Shown here piece by piece: positions 1 through 5,955 of a DNA stretch of 5,955 bases. The position numbers were made by a program, and so were the translations under genes. Position 1 is the stretch's first letter. Every line of letters begins with the position of its first letter. Source of the stretch: an uncultured PS1 clade bacterium (GTDB lineage Bacteria; Pseudomonadota; Gammaproteobacteria; PS1; Pseudothioglobaceae); NCBI GenBank assembly GCA_937950605.1, contig CALFDA010000105.1, positions 1 through 5,955 of the forward strand. Reading direction: 5' to 3'. The notes beneath the pieces were generated by a model. It was given only the letters and a program-made list of their open reading frames with translations, did not search any database and was not told where the DNA came from.

Positions 1-14
1 TTTAATTTTACCTG

Positions 15-1796
15 ATGACATTAGACAAGCTAAAAAACTTAACAACACAATCAGGCGTTTATCAGATGCTTGACAAACAAGGTTCGGTGATTTACGTTGG
101 CAAGGCTAAAAATTTAAAAAAACGAGTTTCTAGTTATTTTAACAAAACCCATCAAGACAACAAAACTAGGGCGTTGGTTAGTAATATTGCTGATTTTGAT
201 GTATTGATTACTAGTACAGAAACGCAAGCATTATTGTTAGAAAATGAGTTAATTAAGCAACATAGACCTAGGTATAACATTTTATTAAAAGATGCCAAAA
301 GTTATCCCTATATCTACATTAGCAACGACAAGCATCCAAGAGTTGGTTTTTATCGCGGTGCAAAAAATAAAAATTATCAATTTTTTGGTCCTTATCCATC
401 GGCACATGTGGTGCGAGAATCGCTAAGTTTATTGAAAAAGATTTTTAAACTTAGACAATGCACTAATACCACTTACCGCTCAAGGTTACGAGCCTGTTTA
501 GAATATCAAATTGATTTGTGTAGCGCACCTTGTGTTAATAAAATCAGCGACAAAGATTACATGCAAGATGTACAAATGATGTCGCTTTTCTTATCAGGTA
601 GGGGCGTGCAAACACTAGATAAAATTTCACAAAAAATGCAAATTGCCGCCAAAAATCAAGAATTTGAACTAGCAGCGCGCTTGCGCGATCAAATGATTGG
701 ACTACGCACTATCCAAGAACAACACAGCTCACAGAGTATGGGCAATATAGATGTGATTGGCGTTGCCACACAACAAGGTGTGCATGCAGTTGAGGTGTTG
801 TTTATACGTTCTGGAAAGCAAATTGCACAAGAATGTAGTTTTCCAAAAAATACTCAAGGCAAAAATAATAAAGAGGTATTATCAGCTTTTTTACCATTGT
901 ATTATTTGGGCAAAGATACCTCTGCACAATTATTACTAAGTGAAAAATTGGCGGATAGAAATCTTATCGCTAAAGCTTTATCGACAAAAATTACTGACAC
1001 ACCACACAAAGACAAACGCCATTTGTTAAAAATTGCCGTTTTAACCGCACAGGAAAACTTAAAACAACATTTGGCATCAAAATTTAGCAAACATGTGCAA
1101 CTTCAACAACTGCAAAACACACTTAATCTTCAAGCATTGCCAAATATGATGGAATGTTTTGATATTAGTCATACTATGGGTGAGGCAACTGTTGCTTCTT
1201 GTGTGGTGTTTGAAAAAGGATTGCCAGAAGTGAAGAAATATCGCCAATTTAATATCAAAAACGTCACTGCAGGTGATGATTATGGGGCGATAAGACAAGC
1301 AATTTTCAGGCGTTATTCGCGCCTATTAAAAGACCAAAAACCACTGCCTGATGTAGTGTTTGTCGATGGTGGATTAGGGCAACTCAACCAAGCTATTATG
1401 GTAATGAATTCCATCGGCATTGATTCTATACAACTGGTTGGCGTTGCCAAAGGTGAGGGTAGAAAACCAGGTCTTGAAACTTTAATACTAGTAAAAGACG
1501 GAAAAACACAAAAAATTAATTTACCTCCACACGATCAAGCACTTATTTTAATTAATCATATTCGTGATGAAGCACATCGATTTGCGATTAAAAATCACCG
1601 ACAAAAACGTGCCAAAAAACGCACAACTTCAGCACTTGAAGACATTCAAGGGATAGGTAAGACACGCCGAGTAGCACTACTTAATCACTTTGGAGGTCTA
1701 CAAGAAATTGAAAAAGCCTCGGCAGAAGAAATTGTAAAAGTTAAGGGTATTTCGCATAAATTGGCAGATAAAATAGCAGAAAATTTTAAAAAATAA
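15..1796 (+). CDS. uvrC: UvrC, excinuclease ABC subunit C (nucleotide excision repair)
   Basis: UvrC is the dual-incision nuclease of UvrABC repair: bound to UvrB at a DNA lesion, it cuts 3' and then 5' of the damage. All domains are visible in the 593 residues (E. coli UvrC is about 610). The N-terminal GIY-YIG nuclease has GVY at 14-16, YVG at 27-29 and the metal-binding Glu at about 76 in LLLENE. A cysteine set at 149, 161, 169 and 173 (LRQC, then RACLEYQ...LCSAPC) matches the iron-sulfur ligands of E. coli UvrC. A UVR (UvrB-binding) motif spans about 205-240. The RNase H-like nuclease carries D383 (DISH), D451 (VDGG) and H521 (DEAHRFA). Tandem helix-hairpin-helix DNA-binding motifs occupy about 540-590. 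The start is well fixed, because an in-frame TAA lies at 3-5 and no other start codon follows before this ATG. No clear Shine-Dalgarno is seen. The gene looks intact and functional. Confidence 0.98.
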   Translation: MTLDKLKNLTTQSGVYQMLDKQGSVIYVGKAKNLKKRVSSYFNKTHQDNKTRALVSNIADFDVLITSTETQALLLENELIKQHRPRYNILLKDAKSYPYIYISNDKHPRVGFYRGAKNKNYQFFGPYPSAHVVRESLSLLKKIFKLRQCTNTTYRSRLRACLEYQIDLCSAPCVNKISDKDYMQDVQMMSLFLSGRGVQTLDKISQKMQIAAKNQEFELAARLRDQMIGLRTIQEQHSSQSMGNIDVIGVATQQGVHAVEVLFIRSGKQIAQECSFPKNTQGKNNKEVLSAFLPLYYLGKDTSAQLLLSEKLADRNLIAKALSTKITDTPHKDKRHLLKIAVLTAQENLKQHLASKFSKHVQLQQLQNTLNLQALPNMMECFDISHTMGEATVASCVVFEKGLPEVKKYRQFNIKNVTAGDDYGAIRQAIFRRYSRLLKDQKPLPDVVFVDGGLGQLNQAIMVMNSIGIDSIQLVGVAKGEGRKPGLETLILVKDGKTQKINLPPHDQALILINHIRDEAHRFAIKNHRQKRAKKRTTSALEDIQGIGKTRRVALLNHFGGLQEIEKASAEEIVKVKGISHKLADKIAENFKK

Positions 1797-1801
1797 TCCT
1801 T

Positions 1802-1978
1802 ATGTTTATACTTCGTCTTTTATTGATTGCACTTGTTGTTGGCTATCTTGTTTGGACAATCAATAACAAACTGTTGGGCAAAAACCTTAAACTTGCCCGT
1901 GTGATTGCCGCTACTTTGGTAATTACCTCATTGGTGTATTTAGTGTTGGGGATTTTGTCTTATTTGATTGAGTCTTGA
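1802..1978 (+). CDS. Small two-TM membrane protein of unknown function
   Basis: A 58-codon reading frame begins 5 bases after the uvrC stop, on the same strand. The product starts MFILRLLLIALVVGYLVW and has two hydrophobic stretches: roughly residues 2-20 and 35-56. They are separated by a short polar, basic loop (NNKLLGKNLKLAR). This predicts a hairpin inner-membrane protein with the positively charged loop in the cytoplasm and both ends outside. I do not recognise the family. No Shine-Dalgarno is visible before the ATG, so translation probably depends on coupling to uvrC. Support comes from the close spacing, the coherent two-helix hydrophobic pattern and a GC level and codon use like uvrC. 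Against it: AT-rich DNA throws up hydrophobic frames readily, and the frame is short. In E. coli the membrane enzyme gene pgsA follows uvrC, but this protein is far too short to be PgsA and lacks its motif. Confidence 0.6.
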   Translation: MFILRLLLIALVVGYLVWTINNKLLGKNLKLARVIAATLVITSLVYLVLGILSYLIES

Positions 1979-2128
1979 TTTTTTATTGTTTGACAACTAG
2001 CCTAGTGTGATTTAGTTAATATGGCAAAACGGCGCACTTTTTTATCTAAGTAAGAAATAATAATTAGATATTCGCTAAATTTTGGATAAGAATGTATTTT
2101 ATGCGTGCTAGTATAATGTATCGTGCTT
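1979..2128. other. Intergenic region between convergent genes, no gene seen
   Basis: This is the part of the convergent gap nearest the small membrane-protein gene. I see no credible gene. Minor structure includes an 11-base near-palindrome ACTAGCCTAGT at 1996-2006, an inverted repeat TATCTAA (2043-2049) / TTAGATA (2064-2070) with a 14-base loop, and a run of six T at 2038-2043. None forms a GC-rich stem followed by a T-run, so no rho-independent terminator is called. A TTGACA at 1990-1995 and a TATAAT at 2112-2117 lack properly spaced partners. The stretch may be leftover DNA from the decayed 3' end of the HAD-UbiA gene. Confidence 0.5.
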
Positions 2129-2248
2129 TTATGGTGCTTTTGTGAGTTTTTTATCAAAATAAAAGAGTAATAAACCCACTAGATGTGGCACAAACATATA
2201 TTTCCAGATGACAAATTTTTGATTGCGTTGAATTTTGTCGTAGATTAT
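2129..2248 (-). pseudogene. Relic of the UbiA prenyltransferase domain, 3' part of a broken HAD-UbiA gene
   Basis: On the minus strand just past the HAD stop, the frame one base away reads about 39 codons to a TAA at 2129-2131. The peptide includes RNQKFVIWKYMFVPHLVG (codons from about 2227 down to 2174). It aligns without gaps to the start of the UbiA domain in HAD-UbiA fusions, where the usual form is like RPHQWLKNLLIFVPLLAA: R, the aromatic at the W position, the aliphatic before FVP, FVP itself and the following L all line up. A hydrophobic run and FDKKLTKA follow, as expected after the first UbiA helix. Adding one A to the A-run at 2248-2251 would join this frame to the HAD gene as SRKIIYDK. 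The conserved Asp-rich prenyl-diphosphate motifs of UbiA are absent, so most of the domain is gone. The similarity is judged by eye from memory of the family and has not been tested by search. Confidence 0.55.
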
Positions 2249-2784
2249 TTTCTTGATAAAACCAGCCGATTTAAATGCTGTGTTTTGCGTATAACTTTAT
2301 TTGATGCATTTACTAAAATCGCTAGATTTGTTATTTGCCAAACGGGTAAATCGCGCATATTATCACCCATATAATCAAAACCTTGTTCACCAAAGTGCTC
2401 GGCAAGTTTTGTTGCTTTGTTGTGTGCAGACAGATTAAAACGCTTATCACTTGCCATGACATCGTCAAATAAGCCAATGTGTTTGGCGACTTGTTGTGCA
2501 TAAAATTTATTAGAAGCGGTGGCAAGAATAATTTTTGTACCCTGTTGTTGACGATGCTTGATATAGTTGATGGTGGTTTGATTATAGGGTAGGGTAGTGA
2601 TGTCAATATCACAATTTTTAATAAGTTGCGCTTTGAGATAAGCCTTGCCTTGCATCAACCAAAAAGGATAGATTGCAACTAGCCATGGGCGTTTTTTAAG
2701 TGTGGCAATAGAGGATTCGTAGAGCAAATCGGTATCAATTAGTGTGTGGTCTAAGTCAACAATTAAGGGAATATTGCTACTCAT
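2245..2784 (-). CDS. HAD-superfamily phosphatase, N-terminal half of a HAD-UbiA fusion
   Basis: A 179-residue cytoplasmic HAD hydrolase, expected to remove a phosphate from a small or lipid-linked substrate that cannot be named from the sequence. The catalytic set is complete: motif I DLDHT at 10-14 (nucleophile D10, acid/base D12), motif II ATAS at 88-91, a motif III lysine at 123 or 126 (AHNKATK), and motif IV GDNMRD at 140-145. The helical cap includes PWLVAIYPFWLMQGKAYLK (33-51) and LPYN (65-68). This wording is typical of the N-terminal domain of proteins of roughly 450-500 residues that continue into a UbiA prenyltransferase. Here the protein stops about 20 residues after the HAD core, followed by a frame-shifted UbiA-like relic, so the gene looks truncated but the phosphatase could still fold and work. 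The ATG overlaps the uup stop (ATGA), and a GGAG lies 9 bases upstream (complement 2794-2797), so it is probably cotranscribed and coupled with uup. A free-standing SerB-like phosphatase is the alternative reading. Confidence 0.85.
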   Translation of the reverse strand: MSSNIPLIVDLDHTLIDTDLLYESSIATLKKRPWLVAIYPFWLMQGKAYLKAQLIKNCDIDITTLPYNQTTINYIKHRQQQGTKIILATASNKFYAQQVAKHIGLFDDVMASDKRFNLSAHNKATKLAEHFGEQGFDYMGDNMRDLPVWQITNLAILVNASNKVIRKTQHLNRLVLSRK

Positions 2785-4631
2785 TCTAATTCACTCCATC
2801 GCTTATAATAGCACTTTAAATCGGCTTCTAGGTGTGCGAGCTGGACTAATACATCTTGTGATTTTTCTTGCCGAAAAAAATCAGGATTAGATATTTTTAG
2901 CTGTATTTTGCTAATTTTCATTTCTGTTTTTTCTATTTTTTCGGGTAGCTTGTCGAGTTCTTGTTGTTGCTTATAATTTAATTTCTTTTTCGTTATGTGT
3001 CTAATTTTCTTAGTCTTTTTAACTTTGGTCTTTGCTTTTTGATTTAGATTATCTTGTTTTTGTAATAAGTAATCATCGTATCCACCTGCATATTGCTTGA
3101 TAATACCACTGCCGTCCATCACCAAGGTAGAACTAGCCACATTGTTTAAAAAAGTCCTATCATGCGAGATTAAAATTAAAGTTCCAGTGTAGTCTAACAA
3201 CATTTCTTCTAATAATTCTAAGGTTTCTGTGTCAAGATCATTAGTGGGTTCATCAAGCACTAATAAATTAGCAGGTTGAGAGAGAATTTTGGCTAGCATT
3301 AAGCGGTTTTTTTCACCCCCTGAAAACATTCTAATTGGCGACATTGCTTGTTTGCTAGTGAACAAAAATTGACGTAGATAACCAATAATATGCCTACTTT
3401 TTCCAGCAATATCAATGTGTTCTCGACCACCTGAGACAAAATCCATGGCTTGCATATTTAGATTAAGATTTTTACGCATTTGATCAAAATAAGCAAGTTT
3501 GATGGTTTTAGAGCGACGAATGTTGCCACTATTAGGTTTTAATTCATCAATTAGCAACTTAATCAGGGTAGATTTGCCTGTGCCATTGCCTCCGATGATG
3601 CCGATTTTATCGCCCTTTAAAACCAACATAGAAAAGTCCTTAATTAATTCTAAATCGTTAATTTGATAGGTTATTTTTTTGACTTCAAACACTAATTTTG
3701 AAGCACGTTTTTCATCTTGAATAGCCGAATGTATTTTAACTTTTCCTTGTCTTTGTTGGCGATTTATAAAATCTTTACGCATCGCTTCTAAAGCACGTAC
3801 CCTGCCCTCATTACGAGTTCTTCGAGCTTTAATGCCTTGACGAATCCATGCTTCTTCTTGGGCGAGTTTTTTGTCAAATCTTTGTCGAGCGAGGGACTGT
3901 GAATTAAGCAAGTTTTCTTTACGTTTTATGTAGTCTGTGTAACCACATTCAAAGACAGTTAAATGAGCGCGCTCAAGATCAAAAATTTTATTCACAATGC
4001 TAGCGATAAACGAGCGGTCATGACTAATTAGCACTAAAGTTCCATGAAAATCTTTAAGCATTTTTTCTAAATCTAGAATGGCACTAATATCCATATGGTT
4101 AGTTGGCTCATCTAGTAATAAAACATTGGGATTTTTTATTAAAGCCCTTGCTAGCATAACACGCCTACGCCACCCCACTGACAGTGTAGATAAAATTGCT
4201 TTATAATCAAGGTTAAAGCGTTGCAAAATAGTTTGTATTTTGTGCAGATATTGCCAAGCATCTAGTTGTTCGATTTTTTCTTGTAATTTGGCAACTTCAT
4301 CTAATTTTCCCTCTTCTATTAAATGTTGATATTGAGTGAGCATCAGACCAATATCGCCCAAACCTTCGGCAACAATATCAAATAATTTTTTGTCGCTATC
4401 TTCAGGTGGTGTTTGTTCAAGATAACTAATTTTTATGCCATTTTTAACTTTGAGTTTGCCATCATCTGCCTCAATCAAACCTGCTAAAACGCGCATAAAA
4501 GTTGATTTTCCCTCACCGTTACGACCAATAAGTGCGATTTTGTCGCCTTTTAAAATTGTTGCATTTACCTTGTTTAATATAGGTTTTTCAGAAAAACTAA
4601 GCGAGAGATTGTTTAGTGTAATGAGTGGCAT
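2781..4631 (-). CDS. uup: Uup, ABC-F family ATPase
   Basis: Uup is a soluble ABC-F protein with two ATPase cassettes and no membrane domain. E. coli Uup binds ribosomes and DNA, and its loss raises precise transposon excision. The order here is: cassette 1 with Walker A GRNGEGKST (36-44), signature LSVGW (150-154), Walker B LLLDEP (171-176) and H204; the ABC-F linker with FDKKLAQEEAWIRQGIKARR (252-271); cassette 2 with Walker A GGNGTGKST (347-355), signature FSGGE (436-440), Walker B LLVLDEP (456-462) and H490. A lysine-rich stretch (about 530-550) leads to a C-terminal coiled coil (about 553-615) typical of Uup and absent from EttA. The length of 616 is close to E. coli Uup (635). The first signature has Val152 where Gly is usual. 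The linker segment and coiled coil favour Uup over YheS, EttA or YbiT. It is the first gene of a two-gene unit with the HAD phosphatase. No Shine-Dalgarno is seen before the ATG. Confidence 0.96.
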   Translation of the reverse strand: MPLITLNNLSLSFSEKPILNKVNATILKGDKIALIGRNGEGKSTFMRVLAGLIEADDGKLKVKNGIKISYLEQTPPEDSDKKLFDIVAEGLGDIGLMLTQYQHLIEEGKLDEVAKLQEKIEQLDAWQYLHKIQTILQRFNLDYKAILSTLSVGWRRRVMLARALIKNPNVLLLDEPTNHMDISAILDLEKMLKDFHGTLVLISHDRSFIASIVNKIFDLERAHLTVFECGYTDYIKRKENLLNSQSLARQRFDKKLAQEEAWIRQGIKARRTRNEGRVRALEAMRKDFINRQQRQGKVKIHSAIQDEKRASKLVFEVKKITYQINDLELIKDFSMLVLKGDKIGIIGGNGTGKSTLIKLLIDELKPNSGNIRRSKTIKLAYFDQMRKNLNLNMQAMDFVSGGREHIDIAGKSRHIIGYLRQFLFTSKQAMSPIRMFSGGEKNRLMLAKILSQPANLLVLDEPTNDLDTETLELLEEMLLDYTGTLILISHDRTFLNNVASSTLVMDGSGIIKQYAGGYDDYLLQKQDNLNQKAKTKVKKTKKIRHITKKKLNYKQQQELDKLPEKIEKTEMKISKIQLKISNPDFFRQEKSQDVLVQLAHLEADLKCYYKRWSELE

Positions 4632-4668
4632 AGGTTAAAATCATCGCTATTTCTGAACACAGTAAAAA
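4632..4668. promoter_or_regulatory. Short divergent spacer between uup and ccmH
   Basis: Only 37 bases separate the divergent start codons of uup and ccmH, so promoters for both must sit here or reach into the coding ends. For ccmH the best candidate is a -10-like TAAAAT at 4636-4641 with a weak -35-like TTTAGT at 4612-4617, 18 bases apart; the latter lies inside the uup 5' end. No convincing promoter was found for uup; it could lie inside the start of ccmH. No operator-like palindrome is evident. The motif match is weak in such AT-rich DNA. Confidence 0.3.
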
Positions 4669-5106
4669 ATGATTGTGGTTATGCGCTATTTTATACTACT
4701 ATTATTGCTCGTTAATCCTACCTATGGAGAGTCTATTGATATTACGAGTTTCGCCAACCAAGCGCAAGAACAACGTTACCGACACTTGATTGATGAAATT
4801 CGTTGCCCTGTGTGTCAAGGACAAAGTATTGGGGGCTCAAATGCAAGTTTGGCAAAAGATTTAAGAACTAAGGTCAAAGAGTTGATTCTCGAGCAAAAAA
4901 CTGATGACGATATTCGCAATTTTATGACTGATAGATATGGAGATTTTGTCGTATTTAAACCACCTGTAAATAAAAATACAATCATATTGTGGACCATGCC
5001 GTTTTTGTTTTTATTGTTCGCCATTGTTTTGTTTGTGCGTAATTTTAAAGTTAAAAAGCAAGCCATCAAAGTTGATATTAGCAAAGCTAGGGATTTATTG
5101 AAATGA
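4669..5106 (+). CDS. ccmH: CcmH, cytochrome c maturation thiol-oxidoreductase subunit
   Basis: CcmH is an inner-membrane-anchored periplasmic protein of System I cytochrome c maturation. It helps reduce and present the CXXCH thiols of apocytochrome c to CcmF for haem attachment. The 145 residues show a hydrophobic leader (about 6-18), the redox motif IRCPVCQGQSI with cysteines 46 and 49 (family pattern LRCxxCQ), the conserved NASLAKDLR and MTDRYGDFVVFKPP segments, and a C-terminal membrane helix at about 104-123 followed by a basic tail. This is the short form without a fused CcmI part. Two starts are possible: ATG at 4669, just after an in-frame TAA at 4663-4665, or ATG at 4681. The latter gives MRYFILLLLLVNPTYG, a cleaner signal peptide and 141 residues, and I slightly prefer it. 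Neither has a Shine-Dalgarno. The usual neighbours ccmE, ccmF and ccmG are not upstream here, and the next gene is yjbQ (ATGA overlap). Confidence 0.95.
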   Translation: MIVVMRYFILLLLLVNPTYGESIDITSFANQAQEQRYRHLIDEIRCPVCQGQSIGGSNASLAKDLRTKVKELILEQKTDDDIRNFMTDRYGDFVVFKPPVNKNTIILWTMPFLFLLFAIVLFVRNFKVKKQAIKVDISKARDLLK

Positions 5107-5501
5107 GTATTTTGATTGTTAATACTAAAGGTCGTGGTGCGTTTGAGATTACCCAGCAAGTTAATGATGTTATTGCTGGAAAAAACAATGTGCGATTATG
5201 TCATATATTTGTTGCCCATACTTCAGCATCGTTGATGATTACGGGCAACGAAGATGCAAATTTGTTGTTAGACATTGAGGATTATTTTCAAGCACATGTG
5301 ATTGATGCTAACCCAAATTACCGTCATAATAATGGGAGAGATTTTGATACATCGGGACATATTCGTTCTGTGCTTACAGGTGAGAGTAAAACCATTCCTG
5401 TAATTGATGGAAAATTAGCATTTGGCAAGTATCAAGGTTTGTTTTTGTATGAACACCGACCTGGCGATAATAGCAGAAAACTAATTATAACCTTATCATG
5501 A
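5103..5501 (+). CDS. yjbQ: YjbQ family protein (UPF0047, reported secondary thiamine-phosphate synthase activity)
   Basis: A 132-residue, single-domain cytoplasmic protein of the YjbQ/UPF0047 family (E. coli YjbQ is 138). The family forms compact trimers. A weak thiamine-phosphate synthase activity has been reported for the E. coli member, but the main role is unsettled. Family landmarks are clear: HTSASL at 39-44, the NEDANLLLDIEDYF segment at 49-62, NYRHNN at 72-77, SGHIRSVLTGES at 84-95, PVIDGKLAFGKYQG at 99-112, and EHRPG at 117-121, near the C-terminal beta strand. H39, H86, E117 and H118 are the likely metal or active-site residues by family pattern. The ATG overlaps the ccmH stop by four bases, and an AGGGA at 5089-5093 lies 9 bases upstream, a reasonable ribosome-binding site. 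The stop overlaps the start of the following TPR gene in the same way, so all three are probably translated from one message. Confidence 0.94.
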   Translation: MSILIVNTKGRGAFEITQQVNDVIAGKNNVRLCHIFVAHTSASLMITGNEDANLLLDIEDYFQAHVIDANPNYRHNNGRDFDTSGHIRSVLTGESKTIPVIDGKLAFGKYQGLFLYEHRPGDNSRKLIITLS

Positions 5502-5955
5502 GTTTGGAAACCGAGCTTAGTGATTTGATGATAAGTGCTTATACGCATCAAAAAAATAGCGAGTTTTCTTTGGCAATTCAAGCGTGGAATGTGCTGCTTA
5601 ATCATCTAGGTATAGACAAAGATTTGCAAGCCAATACACATCTAAATTTAGCTAACTTGCACCAGTTGCAAGGCAATTATGATTTGGCTATTGAAAGCAT
5701 GTTAAAGGCTATTGAGGCTAATCCAAACAGTAGTGAAGCGTATTTTTGTTTGGCGCATATAGCACAGAGTAGAGAAGATTTTGATATGGCAATCAAGTAT
5801 TTTAAAAAGGCTTTAAAACTCAATAATAAGGATTGTGGCGCATTTAATAATCTAGGTAATTGTTATGATTGTTTGGAAAAAGTTAATGAGGCAATTGACG
5901 CATATTCCAAGGCTATTGAGATAGATAAAAACTATATTGCTGCTATTTATAACCG
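5498..5955 (+). CDS. TPR-repeat protein, 3' end beyond the window
   Basis: The ATG at 5498 overlaps the yjbQ stop (ATGA) and opens a frame that continues through the last base, giving at least 152 residues. The visible part is a chain of tetratricopeptide repeats: one degenerate repeat at about 8-40, then good matches at 46-79 (LNLANLHQLQGNYDLAIESM...AIEANP), 80-113 (AYFCLAHIAQSREDFDMAIKYFKKALKLNN) and 114-147 (AFNNLGNCYDCLEKVNEAIDAYSKAIEID). These build a right-handed superhelix that binds other proteins. No signal peptide or N-terminal membrane helix is present, so it should be cytoplasmic. That argues against CcmI, which carries TPRs after membrane helices, despite the nearby ccmH. The C-terminal part may add a catalytic domain: TPR proteins of this build often continue into a sulfotransferase or a glycosyltransferase. 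This cannot be judged here. No Shine-Dalgarno is seen, which fits coupling to yjbQ. Confidence 0.88.
   Translation, partial: MSLETELSDLMISAYTHQKNSEFSLAIQAWNVLLNHLGIDKDLQANTHLNLANLHQLQGNYDLAIESMLKAIEANPNSSEAYFCLAHIAQSREDFDMAIKYFKKALKLNNKDCGAFNNLGNCYDCLEKVNEAIDAYSKAIEIDKNYIAAIYN

Noticed and set aside
2112..2117. Perfect TATAAT hexamer in the convergent gap
   Set aside because: No -35-like hexamer at 16-18 bases upstream, no extended -10 TG, and no plus-strand gene downstream for it to drive.
2123..2141. Direct repeat GTGCTTTT (2123-2130 and 2134-2141)
   Set aside because: Only two short copies 11 bases apart, which is expected in low-complexity AT-rich DNA; not a repeat array.
2002..2178. 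A second minus-strand open stretch of about 59 codons, with a peptide containing FSEYLIIISYLDKKVRRFAI
   Set aside because: It has no start codon with a ribosome-binding site, lies in a third frame relative to the HAD gene and its UbiA remnant, and I could not match it to a family. It may be more decayed sequence or chance.
2210..2239. Inverted repeat GACAAA / TTTGTC past the HAD stop as a terminator
   Set aside because: The stem is six AT-rich pairs with an 18-base loop and no following T-run on the minus strand, and it overlaps the UbiA-like remnant.
2183..2374. Plus-strand reading frame of 63 codons
   Set aside because: It lies antisense to the 3' end of the HAD gene and the UbiA remnant. 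The minus-strand frame has all HAD motifs, so this one is a shadow.
4815..5159. Minus-strand reading frame of 114 codons antisense to ccmH and the start of yjbQ
   Set aside because: The plus strand carries clear CcmH and YjbQ motifs, and the antisense peptide has no recognisable pattern.
5498..5955. The TPR protein as CcmI, partner of CcmH
   Set aside because: CcmI begins with membrane helices before its TPRs. This protein starts directly with soluble helices, and yjbQ lies between it and ccmH.

Overview
The window is an AT-rich stretch (visibly well under 40% G+C) of a bacterial chromosome. Its proteins look gammaproteobacterial: a UvrC, an Uup-type ABC-F ATPase very close in layout to E. 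coli Uup, a CcmH of the type that works in System I cytochrome c maturation, and a YjbQ-type protein. The AT richness, tight packing, weak Shine-Dalgarno signals and a decaying gene would fit a streamlined or host-associated lineage, such as the SUP05/Thioglobus sulfur oxidisers and related symbionts. That placement is an inference and no sequence search was run.

Layout. Block 1 (+ strand, 15-1978) holds a complete uvrC followed 5 bases later by an unrecognised 58-residue protein with two membrane segments. Block 2 (- strand, 4631 down to about 2129) holds uup followed, with a 4-base ATGA overlap, by a 179-residue HAD phosphatase. Block 3 (+ strand, 4669 to the window end) holds ccmH, yjbQ and a TPR-protein gene, again joined by ATGA overlaps; the TPR gene runs off the right edge. 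Blocks 1 and 2 converge on a 266-base gap (1979-2244). Blocks 2 and 3 diverge from a spacer of only 37 bases (4632-4668).

The most interesting part is the 3' end of block 2. The HAD protein matches the N-terminal half of the HAD-UbiA fusion proteins (a phosphatase joined to a membrane prenyltransferase). Just past its stop, in a frame one base away, lies about 40 codons that resemble the beginning of the UbiA domain (a FVP motif preceded by an ungapped RPHQW-like stretch). This then ends in a stop. I read this as a broken fusion gene whose phosphatase half has kept all its catalytic motifs while the prenyltransferase half has been mostly lost.

Functionally the window mixes DNA repair (UvrC), a genome-stability/translation ATPase (Uup) and cytochrome c biogenesis (CcmH). 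The conserved but poorly understood YjbQ is physically tied to CcmH and the TPR protein. I found no tRNA, rRNA, CRISPR array or intact mobile element, and nothing that clearly amounts to a new multi-gene system.
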